Below are positions 11,201 through 18,920 of a stretch of DNA of 64,000 nucleotides, piece after piece. The number at the start of each line of letters is the position of its first letter. Positions within the stretch are counted from its first letter, which is position 1. The position numbers and the translations under genes are program-made. Source of the stretch: Chrysophaeum taylorii (taxonomy: Eukaryota; Sar; Pelagophyceae; Pelagomonadales; Pelagomonadaceae); assembly GCA_029834535.1 (NCBI GenBank), contig JAQMWT010000526.1, positions 1 through 64,000 of the forward strand. Direction: 5' to 3'. Below the pieces are notes generated by a model. It made no database searches, was not told where the DNA came from, and saw only the letters and a program-made list of their open reading frames with translations.

Positions 11201-12323
11201 GAATGCAATAGCTCGCCGCGGACATCATGAGACACGACTGAAAAAGCAAGGTGAACGAGATGACCATGAGAAAGTACTCGACGGCGGTGGAGTACGGGAC
11301 CTTGGGCAGGCGGTCCGACATATACGTTTTGAGGGCGATCACCGACAAAAACAGCGTGAGCGTCACCGAGGCGCGATCGTAGATCGCACACGGAGGTACA
11401 AGAAAGGCAAGGAAGCTTAGGATGTACATGAGCGACAGGGGCAAGTAGATGTTGTAGAGAGTCGACTCGGCGCGCCTCGAGACGAAGAGCATCAGCGCGT
11501 ACCTGTGAGGCTCGACGCGTTGCAGCTCCTCCTTGCTGCTGTTGAGGAGCATGTCCTCGTCGAGCTCTTTCAACAGTTCGCTGCCGGCGAGGCCGAAAAT
11601 GGCGTAGGTCCGCATGTCGTCAACGCAATCCGCATCTTCGGTGAACAGATGTTCTTCTTTCGGGTGTACGAGCGCGACTTTGACCGTCCGACCGTAAATG
11701 ACGGTCGGTTCGGCATAAAACTCGATCGTCAAACATTGGGAATCGAATGGGAAGTCAATCAGATGGAACGGCTTGCGGAACTGCTGGCGCAGTCTCGTAC
11801 GGTACTCGAAGTGTCTTTGCGTCTCGGTGGAAACGCCGCTGTGCTTGATCATCGCGATGCCGTTGTCCACGGGCTCGCAGTCTTCGAAAATCGACTTCGC
11901 GTCGACCGCATTTTCAAAGAATACTCGGGGCTTGAAGTCGCGCTGCCAAAACGCACAGCTCGCCTCGAACTCGTCCTGGCTGACCTCCCAGTCAATCGTG
12001 ACTTGCATGACGACATCGAACGTGTTAGTTTGCTCGTCGATGTCGACGAGGGCCAAAATCTTGGCTCGCAACCGCACTTCTACCACAAACGAATAGCCCG
12101 TGTTGTCGTCGGCGTCGATTTTGATTGCCTTGCCGACAGGGGGCAAGGACTCGCCGAATTGGCCGGACCAGACACACGGAATCTTCTCCCATCGCGGCTT
12201 GGATTTCTTTGACCGTCGATGCCAGTACTGCAAGCCCGCAGCCTTCTGCACCGACCGCACGAACTTGGCTTTGGTGGTGGTGGTGGTGGTGGCCGCCACC
12301 GAGTCGGCCACCTTCTGCGTCAT
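8298..12323 (-). CDS. Pentameric ligand-gated ion channel fused to an ASKHA/apyrase-like domain
   Basis: The predicted protein has 1,341 residues. Residues ~60-280 form a Cys-loop-receptor ligand-binding domain, including 'FPFDSQCLTIEF' at 191-202. Residues ~290-452 hold four membrane segments: TM1 ~290-311, TM2 ~317-335 followed by 'SDRLPKVPYST', TM3 ~346-372, TM4 ~430-452. The first cysteine of the Cys-loop is missing, as in prokaryotic channels. After a basic linker (~601-615), residues ~626-1341 carry 'IFDCGTGETKA' (629-639) and 'AVGSGSTQYS' (1018-1027), which resemble the two phosphate-binding motifs of GDA1/CD39 apyrases and other ASKHA ATPases; 'VIGTGAWFR' (951-959) could be a further apyrase-like motif. 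The channel assignment is firm; the C-terminal one is a motif-level inference. No clear signal peptide is visible at this start. Family topology would place the C-terminal domain on the same side as the ligand-binding domain. The ATG is 122 bp from the divergent ORANGE-like gene. Confidence 0.85.
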   Translation of the reverse strand: MTQKVADSVAATTTTTTKAKFVRSVQKAAGLQYWHRRSKKSKPRWEKIPCVWSGQFGESLPPVGKAIKIDADDNTGYSFVVEVRLRAKILALVDIDEQTNTFDVVMQVTIDWEVSQDEFEASCAFWQRDFKPRVFFENAVDAKSIFEDCEPVDNGIAMIKHSGVSTETQRHFEYRTRLRQQFRKPFHLIDFPFDSQCLTIEFYAEPTVIYGRTVKVALVHPKEEHLFTEDADCVDDMRTYAIFGLAGSELLKELDEDMLLNSSKEELQRVEPHRYALMLFVSRRAESTLYNIYLPLSLMYILSFLAFLVPPCAIYDRASVTLTLFLSVIALKTYMSDRLPKVPYSTAVEYFLMVISFTLLFQSCLMMSAASYCIRYGATGQLGIEPDAFFERYNFGADDDDPEWDCKTGESEEGQYDFWCANRRVRMQNFIDSSAIAVSILCGAIAIVSVIYKYVKLWHDKYLVKKCVALYNCPPRTDILDASINDGISNNNSEVLATECWIRQHRARQANEEWAENCRFHSSRIYAFARDHVPKWLPKNARRALAMIFYCPSTHHHLLDDFCSRQRMAVEAFVARYHRKAYTYHNLEYRHEFRYLATAPRSPKRKKVRRRHAATPRTQQQRETKTTIIFDCGTGETKALRASLKDDVSEWSTTKRVKLEPKGESFALDGTKVAMADLCRKGETNRFVEWVEDHVFPTFDFVVRDEKTPAEVFGFKPVTTKKRRLDDDASPGGAQLYEVGAVETQPNPLRSAPVILEEGTSLRKINGLAYGEDTVAGQVERAQKIYRAHFRNPLPYDRVIALKPMCFPVENDVRSSTSSAKEGEKEEKMTPRRPFDDNDAADFMSNDTDVFWVHLGHKGTVTRKRPEDDDEALVASQMPKENEIIYTYHVVWDGLHGETIVRQRKYLAKDGKRGETHDLRIKPINEVRVECICGAEVNEGTPPTWQPPSVVIGTGAWFRNSRGETRRNAEAMFATIKAKHPTWFFERNTELDECWYELMSVEYAYKRTNLPLPDAVLAVGSGSTQYSCLAAPNIRDRVAWPNASTEPRPRQGFVKRREWIAARRNGTSDRFYETDNEDDSEEDARIRFNTYKYTILELAGDNERTTIDTKDATVMAHDLIFANADQPRMVPYLLQNGNKRGTAFFEECTYSRHRVCEQLTERRMFWLNHCRELLKDLIEDHKICRGLPKHVACISACWYAADFADLQRHAMPEAEETKESVTICVRAKAARDEYETTLDKLIELARHPPAGEYGDTLTFKDVLKLINERRRDQSPEREPKKVKDIVLSNLTYQIALCDALFADDTELRYCREWLIDGEQFRTTWSAGYYLFWLRRECALTF

Positions 12324-12406
12324 GTGGTGGTTGTCTAACTAATAACGCTTTACTAACGTTCGTCAACGGATTCGTAAAAGAAGTGAGCCCAACGGATCAA
12401 AAGCAA

Positions 12407-12412
12407 TATAAA
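12407..12412 (+). promoter_or_regulatory. TATA-box-like element in a 122-bp divergent promoter
   Basis: The sequence TATAAA lies 34 bp upstream of the first ATG of the ORANGE-like gene. The whole space between that ATG and the ATG of the divergent ion-channel gene is only 122 bp, so both genes must take their core promoters from it. The element is seen directly; its function is inferred. Confidence 0.35.
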
Positions 12413-12445
12413 TTCGCCCCATCACCTCAACTTGGCAGTGATGAT

Positions 12446-13057
12446 ATGATGATGATGATGATGATGATGGTGAGGATGGTTGTATTGGGGGTGATGATTG
12501 GCGAGGCGTTCGTGCCGTGCCAAAATCACGCGAGTATCCCCCCGCGTGTCAAGAGGAGAGAAGCTATGCTGAATCCGGAAGTGCTGCAGCAGCTCGAAGT
12601 GGACACCGTGGCGTCCTTTGTCGGCGGGGCGTTCGGGGTGATCGGGACCCTCGTCGCATACGAGTATCGACGGTACTACGCTCGGACGCGCGTCGCGTGC
12701 CCGTACTGCGAGGGGCGCGGATCCCTTATCTGCGCGCACTGCATGGGCGAGGGTTGCCCGCGCTGTACCGAGGGCAGAGTCAAGTGCGTCAACTGCGAGG
12801 CGACGGGGCTCGCCATTCCCCCGCAGCTCGAGCGCAAGGACGCCAAGACCGTCGACGACGAGCTCGAGACGAAACTCGACCAGATTGGCATCGCCGCGCT
12901 CGCCGACGACCTCCTCCGGTACGAGGCACTGCCCGGCGACGTCGAGAAGCTCAACGTCTTGCTCGCCCGCCGCGCCGATTCGGTGGCCCGCCGGGCTCGC
13001 AGCCGCGCCCGTCAGGCGCCGACCGACGCCCCCGTTGCGGGTGTTAAGGGCGAGTAG
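12446..13057 (+). CDS. ORANGE/DnaJ-type zinc-finger protein, probably plastid-targeted
   Basis: The protein is about 203 residues from the first of eight consecutive ATG codons; the ATG at 12476 is an equally good start. The N-terminus is a short hydrophobic signal ending in 'GEAFVP', which fits the stramenopile ASAFAP plastid-import motif. One membrane segment ('FVGGAFGVIGTLVAYEY') precedes four CxxC pairs: CPYC, CAHC, CPRC, CVNC, with the CxxCxGxG-like spacing of DnaJ zinc fingers but no J domain. This arrangement is that of the C-terminus of plant ORANGE proteins and relatives (PSA2, BSD2), which act as plastid holdases or assembly factors; ORANGE stabilises phytoene synthase. The tail is acidic, then basic. 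The exact subfamily is uncertain. Its stop lies 23 bp from the stop of the convergent KOW gene, and that gap is (CTC)n. Confidence 0.72.
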   Translation: MMMMMMMMVRMVVLGVMIGEAFVPCQNHASIPPRVKRREAMLNPEVLQQLEVDTVASFVGGAFGVIGTLVAYEYRRYYARTRVACPYCEGRGSLICAHCMGEGCPRCTEGRVKCVNCEATGLAIPPQLERKDAKTVDDELETKLDQIGIAALADDLLRYEALPGDVEKLNVLLARRADSVARRARSRARQAPTDAPVAGVKGE

Positions 13058-13080
13058 ACTCCTCCTCCTCCTCCTCCTCC

Positions 13081-14238
13081 TTAGAGTAGAAGCGCCACGT
13101 CGCAGCCGAGGCACTCGAGGGCGAGTCTGGCCGCGGGCTCAGTGGGGAGTCGGCGTCTCCAGCAGAGCAGGAGGACGCTGGGGGCATAGAGGTGGAGGGC
13201 GAGGTCGTGGAGGAGGGCGTCGAGGCCCGCGGCTTGGGCCCGGCGGGCGAGCTTGAGGAAGAGGGGCGCGCGGCGCGCGAGGGGGAGCCAGGTCGATAGC
13301 GTACGGGCATGGAGGAGCCAGGCGCGCTCGGCCGTAATTCGGTGGTGCCTTTTCTGTTGTTGTTGTTGTTGTCGTTGTTGTTGTTGTTGATGTTCCGCAC
13401 GGCGGAGGTGGTCGAAGGGAGGGAGCTTAGCAACTCCTCGCTCGAGCGGGCGGCCCGGATCGTCGCCGGTTCGGCCCGCGTTCTCGCCGTCAACCACGCG
13501 CATCTTGATGTCGTCAACGCGCGGCGCCGCGAGCGGGACGATGTTGTCGTGCGTCGTCAGGGCGGCGACGACCTTGCCGTCGAGGACGACGCGCAACGGA
13601 CGAGACCCGACGACGACGCCGACCGCTCCGGAGTGGGGACCCGACGTCACGCGCACCACGTTGTACGGCCGCAGCGTCTCGAGCGCCTGGACGTAGAGGC
13701 GCGTCAGGTCGCCGCTCCCCATGTCGACCCGACAGCTCTTCTCGCCGGCAGCGATAACCTGGCCAGTTCGCTTTCGGAATTTGCCGCTGACGACGACGAC
13801 GTCGTCGCCCGGCCGAACGATCGCGCCCCCCCGAGTCCGCTGCCGCATCAGCCGCAACCTCTGCTCGACGGGCTCGGGAAACCGAAAAAACTCCAGGTCT
13901 TCCCAGGGCTCGTGATGCTTTGAAAATTCGAGGGTTCCGATCGCGACGCTCACCACGCCGACAGACGGCTCGGGACACACGATCTCCGGCGAAAACTTGA
14001 AGGCCACGTCGATCGTTGCCGACTCGCCCGCGAACTTCACCACCGGTGGGCTCACCTGGCTCGCCGACAACCGCACGAGCTCCTCGCCAAACCGAATCCT
14101 GACCTCCACGGGGCCGCGTATATCACCATAACTCGCCACCAGCCGAGAATTCACCGTCAGCCGGGCGGAGCACCTCGCGTTCGCTCGCGCGTGGTGGAAG
14201 CTCTTCGGGACGACCGACAGTCGACCACTCACAATCAT
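13081..14238 (-). CDS. KOW-motif protein of unknown function
   Basis: This is a 385-residue protein starting at an ATG. The centre holds two KOW-like stretches, 'VRPGDDVVVVSGKFRKRTGQ' and 'VVRVTSGPHSGAVGVVVGS'. KOW motifs are small beta-barrel segments found in ribosomal proteins L24/L26 and transcription factors NusG/Spt5, where they bind RNA or protein. The N-terminal ~100 residues are beta-rich in appearance and unrecognised. A glutamine tract (nt ~13350-13385, CAA/CAG-rich) separates the KOW region from a Leu/Arg-rich C-terminal ~90 residues. There is no obvious targeting signal. It is too long and differently organised to be ribosomal L24. A nucleic-acid-associated role is inference. Confidence 0.65.
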   Translation of the reverse strand: MIVSGRLSVVPKSFHHARANARCSARLTVNSRLVASYGDIRGPVEVRIRFGEELVRLSASQVSPPVVKFAGESATIDVAFKFSPEIVCPEPSVGVVSVAIGTLEFSKHHEPWEDLEFFRFPEPVEQRLRLMRQRTRGGAIVRPGDDVVVVSGKFRKRTGQVIAAGEKSCRVDMGSGDLTRLYVQALETLRPYNVVRVTSGPHSGAVGVVVGSRPLRVVLDGKVVAALTTHDNIVPLAAPRVDDIKMRVVDGENAGRTGDDPGRPLERGVAKLPPFDHLRRAEHQQQQQRQQQQQQKRHHRITAERAWLLHARTLSTWLPLARRAPLFLKLARRAQAAGLDALLHDLALHLYAPSVLLLCWRRRLPTEPAARLALECLGCDVALLL

Positions 14239-14428
14239 TCACCTCGAGCCTCTGGGTGATTACCGGTACCACTGACAAATAAAACCATTCCCATACCCGA
14301 CTGCAACAACCAATGAACGCTGTTTCCTCTTCTTTAGACCTCTTCAGGCACGTTCGATCCACGCATTCCTTACCCCAATTGTTGACAAGCGAGCGATTGA
14401 TTCCTTCCTATAGTTCCTTCCATACTCG

Positions 14429-14722
14429 AAACTAACTAACTAACTAACTAACTTCAGACCTCTCCCGAGCATGGGAGCCAGGCCGGACCGACAGGAGCCA
14501 GTCCGGAATCACGGGCCTGTAGACGAGGGGCGCCGAAAGGTGGGTCGGCGGAGAGTGATCATCAAGCTAGTCGCCATGCGACGAGGAGACCGCGATGTGA
14601 CTGACAACCAACTCGTCGATAACCTTCCGTCTGCGCCCTCCGGCCATACCCCGTCCCACTGCGAACGTTCCGGCTGCCAGCCGGCCCGCCCGGGAGGCGA
14701 ATAGGTGCCAACCTACGCCGGG
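14429..14722 (-). mobile_element. SINE/truncated LINE-like element, copy 1 (type A)
   Basis: Read on the minus strand, the element ends in a shared 3' segment ('ctggctcccatgctcggg' then 'agaggtctgaag') followed by a (TTAG)n tail of about six units. It matches the copy at 17757-18129 almost base for base from the tail to position 14722, where similarity stops abruptly; the other copy continues for about 100 bp more. This is the expected 5' truncation of a target-primed retroelement. No reverse-transcriptase coding is present in this copy. Confidence 0.75.
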
Positions 14723-14990
14723 ACTCGAAACACACAAACAAACCCGTGCTCGTGATGATTTCGGCGGACTGACTAGCCCCTTGCTTCGAGAAGGTTGTGG
14801 TCTCGAGCACGCGCGAGAAGTCACAACGGTTGCGTCGTCAGCAGCTCGCTCTAGCGGCGTCTACGCGGTGTTTGTGTGCTCCCTCTGTTTATTGTGCCTT
14901 GCCCTCGACAGTATCTCCACATCACGCAATGTCTTAGATACATACACTATACTTTTTTGCACTTAAGAAATGTGCTGGTTTGATTGAGCC

Positions 14991-15636
14991 TTACCCTAAG
15001 AAGTACCACGTCACGCAATGTCTTCTGTCCGCGTCCGAGTTTTCCTTATCGGAAGCGGTGGTCAGAGCCTTGGACTCCTCGGCCGGTGGCGGGCCGAGCT
15101 TGAGGCGGTCGCACAGCGCGTCAATACGCTGGGCTGCAATGCAAGCTCGCTGCGGCCTTTGAAGTCGATCCGTGCGAGGTACGTGTACAGTAGTTCTATG
15201 GTGAGCTTGCGAAGCGAATTGTAGGTGTGTTGCTTCAGCTCTTCCAGCGCGCGCGCGATCTCGTCATTCTTCTGATGCGCCTCGCGTACCTTGGTGGCGT
15301 CGTCCTTGGGCCACTCTGCACTGGCGAGGCGCCGCTCAAAATCTTGACGAAGCCCGAGACGCGCACAAGCCCGAAAGCAACCTTGTCAAAGTGCATGTGC
15401 TCGTCGACCTCGCCTCTCTCAAAGGCGGCGGTGACGTCGGTGAAATGTTTCACGACGAAGGCTTCAATGGCGTCGAGGGTCGGCTGGAAGCTTGGCATGC
15501 GAGCGCATTCGAGGTGTTGGAGGATCTCTCGAGCTCGCGGCGTTTGCGGTTGATGCCGAGGATCGATTGTACGAGAGTTTGGTGACGCCCGCAATGAGGC
15601 TATCGGACCAGGCGCGTCGGTTGGTGGGTGTATCAA
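14991..15636 (-). pseudogene. Broken protein-coding remnant, unknown family
   Basis: Three successive minus-strand frames each read like soluble protein and hand over to one another without a shared frame. The first (15636 to ~15340) includes 'AIEAFVVKHFTDVTAAFERG'; the second (~15350 to ~15120) includes 'ALEELKQHTYNSLRKLTIEL'; the third (~15130 to 14991) includes 'QRIDALCDRLKLG' and ends 'CVTWYFLG' before TAA. At least two frameshifts, or unrecognised introns, are needed to join them. The middle part looks helical or coiled-coil. I do not recognise the family. The remnant sits in a repeat-rich interval, which favours decay over a spliced gene. Confidence 0.4.
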
Positions 15637-16304
15637 GGACTACGGTACGATCCGGGCCTTTGACTCGGAGACTAAACTTCGGCGGGATCGTCGAGCACGC
15701 AGGAACGAAAGAACGAGTCGGTATTAGGGATCGAGTTGCCGGGGGGCTCGTTGGTAAGTGCCGATGACCTGGTTCGCTGGATCCCTAAAACAACAGGCCT
15801 CGACGCAGCGACGCTGCGCGCGTGCCAAGTGAGGGTTTCGTCGCTCACAATGAAGAGTCGTGTCTACCGACTTCCACCTCGCCGCGTCACGTTTCTTGCT
15901 CAGGGAAGGAAGCCTAGGGCGAGTTCGACCAAGGTGCTGCTGGTACGCTAGGACCGACGACGGGACCTGCTGCTTCTTGTGTTGGCTGAAGGACAAATTG
16001 TGCAAAAATAATATACTCGCGCGTGACGTGAACTCAACGGGCACAAAAAGAAGCCAAAATCCTAGGTCCGTTGGAGGACCCGAAAATTTGGTTGAGTCAC
16101 ATCGCGGAACGTTTTTTTGGCCTTCCACGCGCGTTCTCCAATCTATTTTCCCGTCGGTGTCCTGCTTGGTATAGAGGATAGGGAGTTGTCCCTTCGCAGC
16201 AACATCAAGAGCGAGCGAGCGAGCCAGCCCTGGGATAAAGGTCGAGCCACTTCGAGTCGTCTCCCTGAGCGGCATCCCGATCGACTGCCTCATAAAGCCG
16301 CTCG
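15637..16304. other. Intergenic interval with no supported gene
   Basis: There are open frames on both strands here, including a long minus-strand one, but their translations are rich in Arg/Ser/Pro, lack any motif and do not continue a neighbour. Nothing in this stretch could be assigned. It probably holds the promoter of the gene starting at 16305. Confidence 0.4.
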
Positions 16305-17459
16305 ATGTCTTCCCGATCGCCGAGAGCTCCGGAACGCATGGTATGGTGCGACTACAGGGGTTCGTGTCCCCGGTGTTGGTGTCAAATTTGGAGCGAGCCC
16401 GACGAGATCTCCGGTGCCGTCTCCCGGATTGACTGCCCAGGGTGTCGACAGAATCGCGCGGACATGCTGTGCAGGGAAGTCGTCGTTCCTCTCGTCGATC
16501 GAGAATTTGGTTCGGACGAGGCAACTCTCGAATATGCAACGAACCTCGTCCGAGAGGGCCGCCTCAACCGTTCGCACGGACACGAACTCTATTGGCTCGT
16601 GTGGTGCCGGGCATGCTCTCGCTTTGTTCAATATCGGGCGATCACGCGCACGCACGCGCACCGCGGCTTGCTAGGGATCGACGGTGCCCGGAGCCTCGAT
16701 CAGCTCGACTTTGCGACGCTCGCGGTGGCCAAGCGTGTTGCGCTGGAGACCAAAAAGAACACGGCGAGCCGACTGAGACTGCGCACGCACTACACGGACG
16801 ATCTTCGCCGCCTCATCAAGGCGAGACCCTCGGTGCTGCGACCAGAAAACCTCGAGCCCCGGGCCGACGACCACTCCTCGTTCCAAGTTTTCGTCGACGA
16901 GCCCGAGGTCCCCTACGGCAACGTCCCGGTCTCCCGGCGCCTCACCTTGGTGCTGCCCGCGTCCCATCGCGCCGCCGCGCGCCTCGGCGATTCGCTCGTC
17001 GCCGGCGGCGGCGACGACGGCTTGGAGGCGTCGGTCAAGATCATCCAGGGCGAGAACGTCCTCCATCTCCAGGATCGACGTCATCTGACCGACGTGGTCA
17101 TCCAGCGCAGCGCCGACGGCGACTACCTGCGCCTCCGCGTGCTGATGCACTTCAATCCCTATCACGTCGGCATCCCGACGGGGGCTTCCGTCCGCGTCCT
17201 GCTGCGCGACGGCTCCGAGTTCCAGAATCCGACCTCGGACCCGGATCTTGTATTCCTCGAGCCCGCCAACGTCGCCGACCAAATGGACCTCGATGAGATC
17301 ATCGACATGCTCGACGACACCCTCGCCAAAGAGGAGGAAATTATTGGCGCCGAGAACTATGATTCCTACGACCTTCTGGGTCCCGAATCACCTCTGCGCT
17401 GCCCCTCCGACCGCACCTTCATTTCCGACACCAACGACCTCGATCTTTGCGGCTTGTGA
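16305..17459 (+). CDS. Zinc-ribbon-like protein of unknown function
   Basis: The frame from the ATG gives 384 residues; an ATG at 16338 (reading MVWCDYRGSCPRC) is an alternative start. The N-terminal ~60 residues have paired cysteines (C-x6-C-x2-C, then C-x2-C) and a further C-x2-C near residue 100 ('VWCRACSRFV'), suggesting a zinc-binding module. The rest is predicted soluble; it alternates charged and beta-like segments ('DRRHLTDVVIQRSADGDYLR') and ends in an acidic tail rich in Asp/Glu. I recognise no named family. The codon use and composition match the confident genes nearby, so it is probably a real gene. About 65 bp after the stop there is a run of 13 T. Confidence 0.6.
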   Translation: MSSRSPRAPERMVWCDYRGSCPRCWCQIWSEPDEISGAVSRIDCPGCRQNRADMLCREVVVPLVDREFGSDEATLEYATNLVREGRLNRSHGHELYWLVWCRACSRFVQYRAITRTHAHRGLLGIDGARSLDQLDFATLAVAKRVALETKKNTASRLRLRTHYTDDLRRLIKARPSVLRPENLEPRADDHSSFQVFVDEPEVPYGNVPVSRRLTLVLPASHRAAARLGDSLVAGGGDDGLEASVKIIQGENVLHLQDRRHLTDVVIQRSADGDYLRLRVLMHFNPYHVGIPTGASVRVLLRDGSEFQNPTSDPDLVFLEPANVADQMDLDEIIDMLDDTLAKEEEIIGAENYDSYDLLGPESPLRCPSDRTFISDTNDLDLCGL

Positions 17460-17756
17460 GTGCGTGCGACTTCCTACGAGGCTGAAAAACACGTTAATGT
17501 CGCCGGGACGAAGCCCGCCGACCTTTTTTTTTTTTTTAACACCATCAACTCGCTGAACGAACGCGAAGCAGCAACGCGAGGACCTTGCGCGTTGCTCGTT
17601 TCCCACCTCTGTGGCCGATGAGTGCCGCCCAACGATGACGCCGCAGCACGAGTTGTTGTTGAGTTGCCTGCTTTTCTTCGGCGTCGGGGACTCGTCGTCA
17701 GGCGCGCCGCCTATGAAGTTCCGCTCAACAGCAGCCTAACTAAAAATAAGCATCTT

Positions 17757-18129
17757 ATAACTAACTAACTAACTAACTAACTTCAGACCTCTCCCGAGCA
17801 TGGGAGCCAGGCGGGACCGACAGGAGCCAGTCCGGAATCACGGGCCTGTAGACGAGGGGCGCCGAAAGGTGGGTCGGCGGAGAGTGATCATCAAGCTTGT
17901 CGCCATGCGACGAGGAGACCGCGATGTGACTGACAACCAACTCGTCGATAACCTTCCGTCTGCGCCCCCCGGCCATACCCCGTCCCACTGCGAACGTTCC
18001 GGCTGCCAACCGGCCCGCCCGAGAGGCGAATAGGTGCCAACCTACGCCGGGAGGGCGGATGCCCTCGCAAGGCTCAGGATTCATGAGGCACCGTCCTCCA
18101 TCGTACCCATGCGGTCGGCGATCAGGGTA
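17757..18129 (-). mobile_element. SINE/truncated LINE-like element, copy 2 (type A, longest of its type on this strand)
   Basis: On the minus strand the element begins near 'ctgatcgccgaccgcatggg', passes through the block 'gcctcatgaatcctgagcc', and ends with the family 3' segment and a (TTAG)n tail. It aligns along its whole length with the plus-strand copy at 37556-37925, and its 3' part with copy 1. Differences among the copies are scattered substitutions. There is no coding capacity. The right boundary is placed where similarity with 37556-37925 ends. Confidence 0.78.
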
Positions 18130-18920
18130 AGGGCATCTTATGTCTTATGATAAACTATACATCGTGCTGGTGCTGCCATTATCAACAAGATGGTGATTTT
18201 ACGAAAACTCGCCAAGGATGCGTGTTGTTGCGAAGGGAGAATGTCTGTCTCCCAAAACAGGGAGTCTTCTTCCTCGTCGACAAGCCTCTTGCGCACCTTG
18301 CTGATGGTTTCTTCGAGTAAAAGGAGGCCGTGGTCCTCGAAATCGCGGCCCGCCCCGTGCCTCCCCCCCATCTCTCTTAAGGCTACACTTGGGCGTCACG
18401 TGACATTTTGCCCGTCCCTGAAGACCGCACTGCTCGTGCGTCCTCCAGGAAATCGAGCATTGGAGACACTATTGGACGACGGGTGTTTTCGCGGACGCGT
18501 GGACGACCGACCGCTGGACAACCGCTCCGAGAACATCGCGCTCTGCCAAACAAAACTAAACAGAGGGACCCGTGGCGAGGACGAAAGCAGCGGCGGCGCT
18601 CTCTCTCAAGTCAAGAAGTTTGTTCGCACCAAGCCTTTTGATGGTAACGCAACGCCGCCAAGGGGAAGCCGTTCTTCTAGTCGTTCAGGGTTCACGGTGT
18701 GGCGTGTCAAACGCAAACGCCCCCTGTTATCCGTTGTGTGCCCCGCTACGCGCAGTGCGAGTGGGCGCGCGACCGCTTCCCACACGCTGGATTTATTAAT
18801 ACAAGGAGGAGTGGTGGCATTGGCGACGACGGTTCGATTCAACCTTGTTGTTTTGCGAGCCGTTGCGAGGAAAGTTGCGCATTGCCGCTTGCCACGCAAG
18901 CGTGATGCTCGTGCGATAAG
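18130..18920. other. Intergenic interval; weak coding-like fragment on the minus strand
   Basis: No convincing gene is present. A minus-strand stretch (18371 to 18138) reads 'DFEDHGLLLLEETISKVRK' and onward for about 50 residues in a soluble-protein style, but it has no start context, family or partner. A plus-strand frame of 244 codons here is low-complexity Ser/Arg-rich and is not believed. The interval includes the promoter of the acyltransferase gene at 18921. Confidence 0.35.

Noticed and set aside
15724-16539. 271-codon minus-strand frame
   Set aside because: There is no motif, the composition is like non-coding translation, and it overlaps the start of the zinc-ribbon gene in antisense.
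18790-18850. Possible tRNA B-box ('ggttcgattcaa')
   Set aside because: The flanking bases do not form a T-stem and no acceptor or anticodon arm could be built.
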